Position numbers and translations under genes: made by a program
Part shown: piece by piece, positions 1 to 12,224 of the stretch
How the letters are laid out: each line of letters opens with the position of its first letter
Numbering within the stretch: position 1 is the stretch's first letter
NCBI GenBank assembly: GCA_026874595.1
Contig: CM049313.1
Location: 17,793,508-17,857,507, forward strand
Direction of reading: 5' to 3'
Source: Sipunculus nudus
Lineage: Eukaryota; Annelida; Sipuncula; Golfingiida; Sipunculidae
Length of the DNA stretch: 64,000 nt
The notes under the pieces: generated by a model
What the model was told of the DNA's origin: nothing
The model's input: only the letters and a program-made list of their open reading frames with translations
Database searches by the model: none

Positions 1-54
1 GGGATCGGTAAATTTTCTAGCGGATCCCATTGTCTGAACGAAAACTCTATCAGT

Positions 55-58
<4 letters not shown>

Positions 59-113
<55 letters not shown>
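59..113. repeat. (TA)n microsatellite
   Basis: Uninterrupted TA dinucleotides, followed by TG-rich sequence to about 160. One of more than twenty such tracts in the window. It produces artefactual Tyr/Ile open frames in every phase. Confidence 0.97.
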
Positions 114-117
<4 letters not shown>

Positions 118-179
118 CATTTGTGTGTGTTTGTGCATATATGTATATATGTATATGTCGCAGTGAGGATAACAATCCA

Positions 180-424
180 GTAGGACTGGAAGTTCTACAA
201 GGATCAGTTCTGTCCGTCTGTCCGTCCGTCCGTAAACAATTTTATGCGACGCGATTTCTCAAAAACTCGGACCTCCTTCAAATGATAGTAGCATGTGCAT
301 ATTATGGGTCTCGAGAGCTGATTAAGTTTTGGTCACACCTGAATGATTGTTGGATTTTTTAATGATTTTTTTTATGCAAAATGTTGAAATATCATTTGCG
401 ACGCGATATCTAAAAAAAGTTTTA
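180..424 (+). repeat. GTCCGTCC-headed dispersed repeat, first unit
   Basis: The unit begins with a short GTCC tandem (about 208-232). It continues with a segment (about 240-424) that recurs at 1323-1410, 1411-1580 and 2095-2225; shared landmarks are 'GGTCACAC-TGAA' and 'GCGAC-C-ATTTCTCAAAA'. The spacing is about 170 bp, so the family is built of tandem units. The 889-bp element that follows is inserted inside this array. No coding content is seen. Confidence 0.7.
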
Positions 425-429
425 TTAAA

Positions 430-1318
430 GGCGCTGTCACACTCTAGCGTATAGAGCCAGCGTATGAGGAACGTATCGAATATTTCGAAAAATTGTTTAT
501 ACGCACAACTTTTCAGCGTATGAGGTCGATTTTCGGTTAATGACCGTTAGAGTAACGTGAGCCTAGCGTACTGTCAGCGCATGAGTAGCGTATGAGTAGC
601 GTACGCATAGCGTGTGTAAGCGTATGAGAGTGTATGTGATGTGATGTGTATTTGAGTTGGACGTATACCAACGTATGAGTAACGTATATCAGCGTACCTC
701 CGACGTATGAGAAACGTATACGGAACGTCAGCCTAACGTTTGAGGAGCGTACACAGCGGGGGGGGGGGTATAAAAGGTGGCAGCGCGCGAATACAGATTT
801 GGAAATGTGAGACTTTATATACCCCCATACGCTTGAAATACGCATGTAATACGCATGGGATAAGTTGGCTGTACGCTCAGAACACGTTAGGCATAAGTTG
901 AGTACGTTAGACTGTCGTTAGAACTACCATCATAACGTTAGCCATTCGTTAGGCACACGTCAGACACACGTTCATTATACGCTCCTCTAACGCTAGGTTT
1001 CCTGACCACTCAATTTCAACGTTTGAGACGCGTACTCGACGTGTGAGTAACGTACCTTTAGCGTACCTCAAGCGTGTTCAGCGTATGAGAAACGTATGCG
1101 GAGCGTAAAATTCATACGTCGGCATACGCTGAAAATGTTTGTGCATGTTCAAAAAATTGTTTGCCCGTCAGCGTACATCAGCGTACACCGACGTACCCCG
1201 GCGTACTAGAAACCTATTCCAGCTTACCCCTAACGTGTTTCAGCGTATGTCAGCGTATGCCCAAAACGTCTATACGTTCCTCATACGCTGCCTCTATACG
1301 CTAGAGTGTGACAGCGCC
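430..1318. mobile_element. 889-bp non-autonomous inverted-repeat transposon rich in AGCGTATGAG motifs
   Basis: Both ends carry a near-perfect terminal inverted repeat of about 46 bp beginning GGCGCTGTCACACTCTAGCG, at 430-475 and inverted at 1273-1318. TTAA lies at both flanks (425-428 and 1319-1322), compatible with a TTAA target-site duplication as made by piggyBac or Kolobok elements; the left copy is followed by one extra A. The interior is full of degenerate copies of AGCGTATGAG or AACGTATGAG in both orientations. No open frame of transposase size exists, so it would be mobilised in trans. The flanking tandem repeat resumes at 1323, which confirms the insertion. The superfamily is uncertain. 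Confidence 0.85.
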
Positions 1319-1322
1319 TTAA

Positions 1323-2230
1323 GATCTACTTCGAATTGTAGTAGCAGGTGCATCTTATGAATCTCCAGAGCGGATAAGGTTTTGGTCACACTTGAAAGAT
1401 TTTTGGATTTTGTTATGATTTAATATACAACATTTTTATATTTCATATGTGACCTTATTTCTCAAAAAGTTTTACCTGGATCATCTTCATATTAGAGGAG
1501 CAGGTCCATCTTAAGGGTCTCCAGAGTTGATTATTTTCGGTTACACTTGAATCATTTTTGTATTTTTTATACTCCCGTCTAGGACCGGACGTATTATGGT
1601 ATACCCAAAGTCCCTCCGTCCATCCAGCTGTCCGTCCGACTGTTAACTTTTAGTGTCCCCGCAATAACTTACCAGGGCTTTGATGGATATTCAAGAAACT
1701 CACTATTGCTTGTTAAAAATAGATTATCTCACCCGAGTTCGATTATAGACAAAATCCTCGCATATTTAAAGAGATCAGAGGTCACACGGCTACTTTGTGG
1801 TGTCGCTTCGATAATTAACGAAGAATACCATCAATTTTAATCAAACCCAGTAGAAATATTAATCAATATAATCTCTTGCATTATTTCGATTCCCAACTTC
1901 AAGAGGTCACCCAATTTTGGTGGCACCCTCATGACTTACCAAAAATGTTATGGATTTTCATGAAACTTAATTAACATATTTACCAATAGAGTTTCCCACC
2001 TGAAATACATTCCCATCAAAATTTACGCATGTTAAATGATGTCGGAGGTCACCAGATACACAACGAACGAATTGTGGCCGTATGTGGTGCTTTTGTTATG
2101 AAATGTTTTATACAAAATTTTTACATTTCACATGCGACACTATTTCTCAAAATGTTTTACTGGGATCTACTTCCAATTATAATAACAGGCGCATCCTATA
2201 AGCCACTTTCTGTATTGACAGCAATTTAGG
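1323..2230 (+). repeat. Continuation of GTCCGTCC-family repeat units
   Basis: Units of the same family as 240-424 recur at 1323-1410, 1411-1580 and 2095-2225. A second GTCC-rich patch lies at 1610-1650, introduced by 'CTAGGACCGGACGTATTATGG'-type sequence near 1580. The part between 1650 and 2090 is AT-rich, repeat-like and non-coding. Confidence 0.6.
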
Positions 2231-2646
2231 GTCTTTGATTAAGCCTACACAAAGTGTTTTCGGTCAGTTCCGTGACTGTGAGGGTGTGTATATGTGTGTG
2301 TGTCAAGCATTCTCGTTTGGCGGGGGATACAGTCCTCTTGACATTTTCTAGTTTCCATATTGCATTACACGCGCTTCATGTATGAGACAAGCTTGTTTAA
2401 ATATGTTGATGAAAATTAGTAAGTTAGCTGAAGAAATCTGAAATCATATAGTTTTCTCAAAGCAGGATTTGAAATTGTCCTAGTAGGATTTTAAATTCTC
2501 CTGGTAGAGATTAGGCCTACGTATGTGATTTATACTAGACTATGGTCATTAGAGATCCCAATCGTGATCTCTCCTAGTATTGATCCGAATTGTAATCTCT
2601 GCTGTAGTAAAATATCAAGTCGTACTGGATCGTAATCTCCAAAACG

Positions 2647-2709
<63 letters not shown>

Positions 2710-3039
2710 TATGTAAACACATATACAAAATCATGTCTATACACACGAACACGCACATACATACACACACACATATTCATAATATGACACGCACTCACCT
2801 TTCTATTTTCATATACAACTTCACTTTTGTTGGCAAAGCGTCTTCCTTGCACCATGCTGAGACTGTCAATATCAATTACAATGTAAACACGGATCAAATA
2901 ATACAGGCCCCAGGTTTCCAGCTTGGAAGATTTTTCTCCTCTCCGTGTTACACGTGTATGCGCAGATATGGGCGGTGCCACAAAAACATTTGACTCAGTT
3001 GTATTGAAAGTTAGTCATGCGGATCTGCGATGTTGTAAT

Positions 3040-3115
<76 letters not shown>

Positions 3116-3315
3116 CATTTCACAATAATTCCACACAACGTAATAATATTTTTGTTTCAATTAGAAATATCAGTTGCAAACGATGAAAGAATAAAATATA
3201 TATATTTGCAAACCTAATCAAACCTAATGAAATGTAGAATTATCAATAAACATTACATTAGTTACTGCCTGCTTAATGAGCACATGTTTCGAAGACACCA
3301 GTCTTCTAATAAGAT
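2231..3315. other. No gene seen; two long (TA)n tracts
   Basis: Contains (TA)n at about 2648-2706 and 3043-3110, with CA-rich sequence at about 2740-2775. Open frames here depend on the dinucleotide repeats and have no recognisable protein features. Confidence 0.7.
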
Positions 3316-3450
3316 TTAATTGATCTCACGTTTCCTGGGATGTCTCTTAACAAACTCCGACATTACATCCCGAGGATCGATCTCAATGTCTCTGTGCACA
3401 GGAATCAGTGTCAGACCAGTGAGTTTCTCATTCCCTAATGGTAAATTATG
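3316..3450 (-). pseudogene. hAT transposase C-terminal (dimerisation) relic
   Basis: The minus-strand frame ending at 3316 encodes a C-terminus of the form NEKLTGLTLIPVHRDIEID, followed by R-DVMSEF and a basic tail. This resembles the hAT dimerisation region of ZMYM1/hAT-type transposases (known pattern NERLS-LALL-IHR-I). The upstream part of the frame (3450-3696) does not look like transposase and no catalytic domain or element ends are seen. It is best read as a short fossil fragment. Only this C-terminal motif supports the call. Confidence 0.5.
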
Positions 3451-4464
3451 ATGTATAAACAAAACTCGCTTTTCTTTAGAAAACTTTATATTTGAAATAA
3501 GCCCCAAATCTGCGGAAACCATGGACATGAATTCAATGAATGTGTTAAAGAACCCGCTAGGGCAAAGGGGGGAGGGGGTTTGGAGCTCCGGGGAACATGG
3601 TCCACTTCGGTTTCCCTTGGCTACGCCCCTTTGTTGGGAATACCCGAAATTTACCCGACTCCAGCTTGACATATCCTGCTTCACATTGCTTTTCATAAGG
3701 GTTCATATAATGGTATTTGTAATAATTTACAACTGCAAGATGCTTAAAATAACTTTACTGCACATAGGGAGTCAGTAAATGCCAGCATGCTTATGTGCAA
3801 TTGACCATTTTCCTTTAACGCCAATGTCTTGTAATGTTAAGGAAACCTATGTTAATACATACGTTATTCAGTGTATGCACATACATGTGCCCTGAATGTC
3901 CTACATTTGATGACGGAACAATATCAATGTTCTACCAATCAGCTACCTAGAATATTTACAATTAAACCTCGGAAGTTTGACCTTTCTAATGAATATTAAT
4001 ATGACCCTATGACCTCCAGGTGGCAAATTGCTTTACTGTCCCTCTAATGTACCTGGACCGAACTATAAAATAGATTTATAAGAATGCTAAAAATAGTCTA
4101 ATGCCTGAAAAACGCGAAGTAATAATTCAAATAGGGTCTGGTCCCCGTTTCTATTTGTAACTGATTCTTTTCGATAGGGATTTCACGCGGGAACCCGGTT
4201 GCTGTATGTGAGGAGGTCAAGGTGAGAATTGGGGGGTCTCTAATTCTAAGAAACGTCTGTCATAAATCACAGATTCAAGGTGCAGATTACAGCAATGGCA
4301 ACACTCGGTCACAAATACACCAGAACCCTCTGTACCAGGTGCGGAGAAACATTTTTTGTGTGTGTTGAGACGTTGGAAGATATATATCCTATTATCATGT
4401 AACAAGTATGTGCCACATGACATTAAGTACCTTGTGTTCCCTAGATATGCTTCTGATGCAAAAA
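3451..4464. other. No gene seen
   Basis: AT-rich sequence with no recognisable coding exon, RNA or mobile element. Short open frames on both strands have no family features. Confidence 0.6.
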
Positions 4465-4491
4465 ATAGTAGTAGTAATAATAATAATAATA

Positions 4492-4522
<31 letters not shown>

Positions 4523-4825
4523 TATACAGTTCCATTTATATAAAAAGCGCTAAATAATCTAAGGACAGAATTAAGTAATATTACAATAATATGGTACGAT
4601 TACTAAAATATAATAAAAGTACAACTTCATCATCGTAAATCCTTATTTCTAATAATTATCATTATTAAAAATAATGATAATAATAATAAAAATAATACTA
4701 TACAATTTCACTTATATAAAAAAGCTCTTATTAATCTAAAAACAGAACTAAGAAATATCACAATAATATAGTACGAATACTTAAATATAATAAAAGTACA
4801 AATTCATTACCGTAATCACAAGCTG
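4465..4825. repeat. Tandem duplication of about 180 bp carrying (AAT)n
   Basis: Two diverged copies lie head to tail. Each starts with an AAT/TAA trinucleotide tract (4470-4524; 4660-4700), followed by 'CATTTATATAAAAA-GC' and 'AATATAATAAAAGTACAA' (ends near 4625 and 4802). No coding content. Confidence 0.8.
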
Positions 4826-4866
4826 AAATGATAAGGTAGGTTTCTTAAAATATATCTGGATATCTG

Positions 4867-5058
4867 AAGATGGTGAATTTATGCAGGTTCTCAAACAAAA
4901 CATCTCGGTTCTTGCCGTAACGAACCACTAAAAGCCCTCGATCAGATAATCAAACCTGCCTCATTGCATGGCTGATAAAATGACAAAAATAAATTCATAC
5001 AGGAGAGGTTCTTACGCCACGAAGCTAATCATACACAAATGACACGGAACAACGAGTA
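4867..5058 (+). repeat. Dispersed repeat, copy 1
   Basis: About 190 bp that recurs in direct orientation at 9724-9934. Both copies contain GGTTCTTGCCGTAACGAACC and GACACGGAACAACGAGTA. The copies differ by substitutions and a short extra segment near the start of copy 2. Probably a transposon-derived repeat; the ends are undefined. Confidence 0.8.
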
Positions 5059-5329
5059 AAGCCTATTTTAAAGCCAGTAATTAACCCTGTCTAATCCGTG
5101 GCATTTATGTGGCCAACCCTTGATACATATTAATTAATAACTAACCACATGTTAACCATCGTGCTACGAAAGGTTTTTATAATACCTCTGTGACGGATGT
5201 TTGATTATATATTTATCCACAAAATGTTAGGAACCACGGTAAACGTTTCATGTTGAAACAGAACAAGTGACTCATGGGTCATGACACTCAGCTGACCAGC
5301 ATGACATTCTAACCATAACAGGAATTTTA
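5059..5329. other. No feature seen
   Basis: Short AT-rich interval between repeats; nothing recognised. Confidence 0.5.
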
Positions 5330-5690
5330 TCTCATGAAAGCTAAATTGAGATTAACCTCAAGTGTGATCTTGACCTTTGCTTGCAGGATATAGGTCACCA
5401 TGGCCTAATTTCATATTTGCAAGGGGAATGCCCAAGACTTCCCTATATATTACATTAGAACATTCTCAGGCTAATGGATACAACCTGTGACTGTGTGACC
5501 GGTTGCTCATAATTATGTATTTGGCCAGTCGCTCGAAGAATATAGGTTATTATGACCTAGTTTCTGGTGTCAAAAAAAATTTACACATAGCCTCTGCGGT
5601 TCTTGCGCTAAAAAATCATTATATTTTCCCTATATAGCCGGCAAAATAAAATTCGCCGTGACCTAAATTCAATTTTCAAAGGATATTTAC
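5330..5690 (-). repeat. Diverged minus-strand copy of the 18.4-kb repeat family
   Basis: Read on the minus strand, about 130-155-bp subunits contain 'GAAATTAGGCCATGGTGACC' (near 5400), with weaker repeats near 5560 and 5670. The same phrase, in the form 'GAAATTAGGTCCTGGTGACC', is present on the plus strand at about 18534. The ends are not defined. Confidence 0.55.
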
Positions 5691-6474
5691 CAAATAACAG
5701 TACCCACTGACTGGGGTAGCACGCCAATACATAGGGGCACAATCAAGATCTATTCAAATGGTATTTAAATCTCAGGATACTTTGTCATCCGTGATGCAAG
5801 AAATATAGAGGCGCTTGCTTCAGGGGACAATATACACCTCACTCAGTCCATGCCTCTTTTATTCGATGGATGTACGTATATAAACGGCAAACGGGGGAGA
5901 GTAACAAGACGTAAGTTGAAGAACATTACGTAAAAGACACAGAAAAATATTTGAAAAGGACAATAGTAAACTGGTAATGATAAAGCAAACCTGTTATATT
6001 GAAACTCGGACGGGTATAAATATTTATATTTTCTTTGCATCTTTGCATCGGGCTGCAGGTGTCCTGTATATATTTATATACAATACATGAAGGAGTAGAG
6101 TAATAACGTGATTTAACTGATACGTATTGTAATAAATATACAATAATAAAAACACATATATTACTATGTTAACCATCCTTTCTGGGTATGATATGCTTTC
6201 CATTTGAACCTGGAAAAAAATGTGTAGAAACAAGTAACATCTGTCATGTATGAAACCAATTCAACTGCCAGGTAAGCGTAGGTTTTTTTTTTCAAGAAGA
6301 CTTCTTCTCAATAACCAACTAAAATACCTTCTGCAACGTAATAATAAACTTGAACTCGGTAATCCAAGGATTATGTTTGGTAATGTTTCATTTCCGCGCT
6401 CTGTCATCTGCGTTTTATCTTTCTGAACTACTGAACTACGGTTATCCAGTGCTGTAATTACAAACACACACACA

Positions 6475-6479
<5 letters not shown>
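5691..6479. other. No gene seen
   Basis: AT-rich, with overlapping minus-strand open frames that show no family features. No splice-compatible coding exons were found. Confidence 0.55.

Positions 6480-6566
<87 letters not shown>
6480..6566. repeat. (TA)n microsatellite
   Basis: About 85 bp of TA with small interruptions near 6520-6530. It directly abuts a pogo-like inverted-repeat end at 6567. Confidence 0.95.
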
Positions 6567-6568
<2 letters not shown>

Positions 6569-6700
6569 GTGAAACCTAGCTTGGCGATCACCCCACTAAT
6601 AAGACCACTCTTTTTGGTCTCGCACTAATGTAAATTCCTAAAAACATCCCGCTAACACGACCTGCTGCAAGACCAGCCAAATTTGTCACGTTTGCGAGAT
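6567..6700 (+). mobile_element. Probable truncated pogo/Tigger-like element end
   Basis: Begins CAGTGAAACCTAGCTTGGCG immediately after a (TA)n tract. This matches the CAGTNAAACCTCG type of terminal inverted repeat seen at 20517-20699. The matching right end is not seen, so it is a fragment or too diverged to delimit. The end coordinate is approximate. Confidence 0.45.
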
Positions 6701-6712
6701 ATATGTAATATA

Positions 6713-6716
<4 letters not shown>

Positions 6717-6809
<93 letters not shown>
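6717..6809. repeat. Compound (TA)n(GA)n microsatellite
   Basis: TA tract at about 6717-6766 followed directly by a GA tract to 6808. Confidence 0.95.
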
Positions 6810-6811
<2 letters not shown>

Positions 6812-7317
6812 AACAGACAAACAGACGGACAGAAAAACAGAATGGCTGATTATACAGGAATGTTAATAAAAGATGAACAAAAGATCGACTCCTTCGGTTT
6901 CGTCATCTTTATTTCTCAAACGCCAAGACCAGTTGCATCAGGTCTTTCACACGGCCTGTGCACTTAACCCGCATGAAATAAAAGTCCATATATATTGCGG
7001 CTGATGGCTCAAAAAGAGTTTTGTTTTATGCACTTGTTCACACCAGCCATTGTAAATCCTAAGCCTAAAGGGTTTACACGGGTACATTTCCATCATGGAG
7101 GACATAAGCTATTGACGCTCATGCCCAGTTACCATTCACCCTAGTGGGAAAAATATATTAATAATAAAGTATTTTACTTCAGCATTCAGCGAAAACTATG
7201 ACATATAGAGATATGTATGATTAGCCATGTATGCAGAAACAAAAATAAACGGAATAATCCTCACTCCACTCAGTTCCAATCGGCAATGAACCGACTTTTC
7301 TCTCTGTGTGTGTATAA

Positions 7318-7372
<55 letters not shown>

Positions 7373-8228
7373 ATAGGTTATTTGTGAACACCCCCCCCCC
7401 CCGTATTGACGCCTTTGTTTGGGTCATTATGTTGTCGCCCTTGTTTGGGTTATTATGTTGACTTGTCACAAGGTTGTATATTTAACCTCAATCCTTTCAC
7501 CATTGTGATTATTAGATCTGAAGAAAAGTGTAAATTTCTCAGCTCGTTATTTCTTATGGAGGTTCTCTGGTGTGTGTGCAAATACTTTTCCAGAGTTGCA
7601 TTTCTTAATATCACCTAACTACTGCCCTGAACCAATCGTGGAGTGTTTATTCTTATCAGTTTGAAAGGCTATTTTTCCTCAGTTCTTGATATTGGGATCT
7701 GATTAGACCTAATTCTGATACTTGTAATGGAAAGAAATAATTATATTTGCAGTTATAAATATATGAAAGGATATTAATGGAGATGCGAAAATTGTGTACA
7801 GGTACGCAAAATTCATTATATCCTTTTTTCTGCTTTTATAGACGGTTTTATTATAACAGGGTCAACGTGATCTGGAATGTCAATCCTGAATGCCTCTGTA
7901 GTGTCACATAGGCCTAGTCATGTTTTTATTTTTTATCTCAAAAAAAAGGAAAGAAAAACAAATTCCAGTTGTCAGGTAAACATTCCCTGTGTCATCTAAT
8001 TATATATATTCCACTACAGAACAAACAAAATGGGCAAATGTGGCAAGATCTGGGTCCAAATCACCGTTCTAGTTTTACTCGTCCGTTTTTCTTGGTTCAT
8101 GGTCTATCCTTTTCCTATTGGTCAATCATTTACTTATTGATAGCTTCTGTTACAAAAACACTCATTTACCCCCTCAATCATACACCCTTCTGCCATCACT
8201 TTGGTGAAGGTAAAAATTATATCCTGGA
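6810..8228. other. No gene seen; (TA)n at 7317-7372 and C14 run at 7390
   Basis: Only simple repeats are recognised. The open frame at 7969-8307 runs into the SINE below and is not considered a gene. Confidence 0.6.
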
Positions 8229-8510
8229 CAGGCCTCTGTGGCTCATGGGTAGAGCACAGGACTCAAAGCTGGGAGATCGTGAGTTCGAATTTCAACCGAG
8301 GCGGTGAAATTTTTCACGGTCGGCCCCCAACATGGGTGAGCGCTCTGCAGGCTTAATGGGAAGGCCGTGTCCAACGGCCGTGTTCTACTCTCAAACAAGT
8401 GCGCCTTTTGGGGGTTCCTTGGTGGTATGACCCTACAGTCGGGCCATTGTGTACCCAAGGCCCCAAGTACAGTAGTCACCTGGCCTGATTGACGCCAGGA
8501 TATAAAATAA
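8229..8510 (+). mobile_element. tRNA-derived SINE (family 1)
   Basis: The first about 72 bp form a tRNA-like head: GCCTCTGTGGCTCATGGGTA with a D-arm GCTC/GAGC, then a B-box-like GAGTTCGAATTTC, closing with CCGAGGC that pairs with the start. An unrelated body of about 200 bp follows, ending in a simple AT-rich tail with ATATAAAATAATAC. The imperfect head and appended body distinguish it from a tRNA gene. It differs in sequence from the SINE family at 16.3, 18.8, 36.8, 41.9 and 49.7 kb. No target-site duplication was identified with confidence. Confidence 0.8.
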
Positions 8511-9723
8511 TACTGTCAAAGGTAATGCGATAATCGATACTCTAACCTTTATTCAAATGCTATGAAAAGAAAACTTACAAAGTATAAAGATTCAATAGTT
8601 AGTCTCATAAAGATATGAGATAGGTAAAATAGTCTGAAGAATAGCAAGAAATGATTTATATCACTTCAAATGCATGTTGCACGTTATAAATGTAAGTCTT
8701 GATATCATGATTTCATCGGGTTCGTCAAAGAAATTTCAACTGCGGGGTGGGGGCGGGTCAAGGCTATTTGCTAGCATATGCGGGGCAGGGCGGACTTCAT
8801 GATTAAAATGGGGTTTCTGCGAGCCAAAAATATAGTTGCAGTAATAGTGATCACCTTTAGCAGAATATAATGCCCATGTCTGTTCATGTTCTTTCGATTA
8901 TTCCATTTTCTGGAGAGAGTTTAGTGTATATATGTTGATCTCATAGAAACTTAATTCTCTAATGAATTTAGACAAATTCGTGTTTACAGGCCCCACTGGA
9001 CATGATGTTGTACAAATGTACCTGTCAATAATGTTGTATGTTTAGACTGTTCAGTAATGTAGCTATACTTGTGGCCAGTCTCACATATTACATATCATGG
9101 CACAGAGCAGAGCACCAGCATGATTACCTGTGACCTAATATAAGCCACTACAGGGGCTGCATCTGGCTTTGTCCCCAAGCTTGATATAACTTAACATAAC
9201 CCACAAAGCCTAAGGTGTTCTCCTCATGGATCTACAAAAGACCAATGGCTGGTTGAGAGCACTGCATGGGCAAACACTGCATGCGACAAAGAAGCCATGC
9301 TCTTTTGATATCTGTCTTCGTGTAAACCTCATGGAAAAGAGCTGGACTTCCTCTGTCATTCCATGGAGAATCTAATTCTATCTCCATGGAAGCACCATAC
9401 CCTTCCACCTTTTCAACCAATTAGCTTAGGAATTACTTAACAAGATAAACCTGACCACTGACCATGTAAAATATAAGATGTGAAATGTTGTCAGCCAATA
9501 CTGTCCTTCAGCTAAAGCAGCTAGTGGCTCTTGGCATACAGACTAAATAGAAGTGGATCCTTGAGTTTTGTTTTATATTTCGGTATAGATGCATGTACAT
9601 GAAAGACATAAGGCCACGTCTGTTTATTTTCTGTTAAATCTGACCGTTTAAAGTATGATAAGGTATGAAATGTCGTTCTATGCATTTAGGCCATGAAAGC
9701 TATTTAACATATATTAGTTTGTA
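8511..9723. other. No gene seen
   Basis: Contains a short palindrome near 9357-9390 (TCCATGGAGA and TCTCCATGGA arms). A minus-strand open frame at 9232-9420 spans it but has no ATG in frame at its start and no recognised family. Confidence 0.5.
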
Positions 9724-9934
9724 GATGGTGAATTTATGTAGTAGCTCATTTCACAGTCACGGTTCTCAAACAAAACATCTGGGTTCTTGCCGTAACGAAC
9801 CACTAAAAGCCCTCAATTAGATAATCAAACCTGCCTCATCGCATGGGTGATAAAACGACAAAAATCAATTCGTACAGGAGAGGTTCTTACGCCAAGAAGC
9901 AAATGAGACACAAATGACACGGAACAACGAGTAT
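9724..9934 (+). repeat. Dispersed repeat, copy 2
   Basis: Direct-orientation copy of 4867-5058. It is slightly longer, with about 20 bp extra near 9742-9762. Confidence 0.8.
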
Positions 9935-10434
9935 ATGGTTATGTGTGGACAATTAATCATGACTAAGATTAAAGTCTTTGCTCATATTGTAATGAGATGA
10001 TTTGCTGAGGAGGTACTGACTTGGGAATATTACATAACTTACTATAACTTCTCCTGTTTGCAGTACCGATTGCACAAGTAAGAAAAGCTAAGATTTATTT
10101 TAGTGATTACTTTACCATGGTCTTTAACAATAAATTGTTATGACCATACTTAATATGATAGAAATTAATTTTTAAAGTTGATTATTTTTTTTCTCTCTTA
10201 TTTCATCTCAAAATGCTCACACAAACAATCCACGTAGCTTCCATTAGATACATCTTCTACCTAAGTAGGATTTGATGGTTGGCAGGAGTCACAACAGCTG
10301 CATACATCTCTCTTTATGAAGTTTTTTTTATCAGTGTTTAAAGATGTGTTTTAGGAAACATTAACTGTAGTTGTTTAAAATTGGAAAATACAAAAGTATA
10401 TAATGTAATGTAATTTAATTATCATGATTACGAT

Positions 10435-10471
<37 letters not shown>

Positions 10472-11584
10472 ATATATATGTATATATTTATATTTATATA
10501 ACCTGCCAATCTTGTTTTCATGTAAACATATAAGCTCTATGTGAGGCCTGTCTATACTGCACTAGGGTGAAAGGTATCCCCGGACTTTCCTATCTGATTG
10601 TCCACTTGAAATAAAGTAGAAAATAATCAGCAAGTATATCGTCTGTTGAATCATTAAGATAATACACTTTATCTTTTTGCTTGTTTACACCAACCCTACG
10701 GAGCGGAGAATGTACCATGTGAAAATAGAAATTTGCATTCAGAGAGCGCTGACCTCCGCCATGCGGTACTTTCAGAAATGCTATATTTTTACTTTAAAAA
10801 ATTTCTGGATCCCGATAGCGATTCATATAACCCCATACATTCAATCAATTGTTTCTGGCATCATTTACGAGCCAACCAGAAAATTTAGTGAAAATCAGTC
10901 AATCACTTTTTGAGTAATCTTACAAAAGAAAAACAAAACAAACCACTTGCCGGAGGTTATTATAGAGAAATCTATACAACAGGCAGTTTGCAAAAAGAAA
11001 CTCTGAATTTTACTGTCTGAAACATAGGATTTAAATTTTTTACACATAATCAGGAGAACATCACAAAATAGAAAACAACGCGTAATAAGGATGGGTAAAT
11101 AAATGTGTATCATATATGTTTATATGTTAATCTTTACGACTTTCATCTATATCATGGTTTGCTAAAATATCGATAAAAACTATCTGGATTATACAGTTAA
11201 GGCCATGATGTATTTGCAGACAGTTACTGATAATACCCAGGCGTGCCATCTGCGCGATAAAAGCTAAGCGTTTTGGGCAGTTACGGATACAGCTGAGATT
11301 TACAGCTTCGTGTGTAGTATTTAAAGCCCTCAACTATTATTCTAGTTATTAGACCAATCTTTCTTTGTGCGGTGGTCAGCTGGCAGAGAGGGCAGTGGCG
11401 CAGCTGAAGCACACTTTTGTTTCACTTCTTCGTACACGTGTTCCCAAGGAAAACGTAAGTTATATATTCAATCTACAATCTACCATGTCATCGATATATT
11501 TTGCAAGCTAAAGTGGCATTTATTATGATAGTTATTGTTCGTGTACAGAACGATCAGGTGTTAAAATCATGAATAGATAGTTAG
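9935..11584. other. No gene seen; (TATATG)n at 10437-10470
   Basis: AT-rich sequence. At about 10680-10920 there is a repeat-like segment ('GTGAAAATCAGTCAATCACT' type) that yields a 78-codon frame but no family features. Confidence 0.55.
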
Positions 11585-12224
11585 TTGACATTAGGTTGTT
11601 ACTAAAACGCGTGCACGCAGAATACCATGCTTTATAAATATACTAAAACGCGCACGCCGGTGCGGACGCTTACGTAAAACAGAAAAGCACAACACCGATT
11701 TATATATTGTATTATATGGATGTTTGTAGCCAAACAGTTATAAAGGTTTTTTTTCAGTTAAACTTCTGAAACATTATTCTTGCCTAATATAACAAAATTA
11801 AAAAAAATTAAAAATATCCTGAAAAATTAAATAACAAAAACACAAACCTGGGACGGCATTATTTATTTGCACAGAACTTCTCGAGCAAAACATCAAAATA
11901 TAGATGATAAATTACACAAAATAACAGGAACTAAATGACTTTGTAAAAAAAAAACCCTGTATAATTTTTTTAATCAAGTAGAAGCCTTATTTACCTTCTA
12001 CACATAACCAATTCTTGCCCGAACTAAAATCATTTGCACATGTACGATGATGCTATCTGTGACAATGTACATTGTCACAGCGAACCATGTTTTTAATGAA
12101 GTCTGGCTGACGACATCTACAATTAATATCTATATATGTTTTATGAGCAGTGAAACATGTGGGTCAGATCTGGTCCGGTTTCTAATTGGAAATAAAGAAA
12201 TTTCTCCAGTTTCAAGACATTTTA

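Noticed and set aside
2580-3217. Several overlapping open frames of over 60 codons on both strands
   Set aside because: They consist largely of Tyr/Ile repeats translated from (TA)n, so they are simple-repeat artefacts. The same applies at 30, 6588, 7221, 14607, 19700, 20343, 21553, 24399, 24600, 53165 and 59003.
8229-8300. Possible tRNA gene
   Set aside because: The cloverleaf is imperfect and is followed by a SINE body and tail. The family-2 heads at 16300, 18997, 36766, 41905 and 49698 are rejected as tRNA genes for the same reason.
9232-9420. 62-codon minus-strand frame of protein-like composition
   Set aside because: Starts without ATG, has no matching splice sites that I could define, and spans a palindrome; no family recognised.
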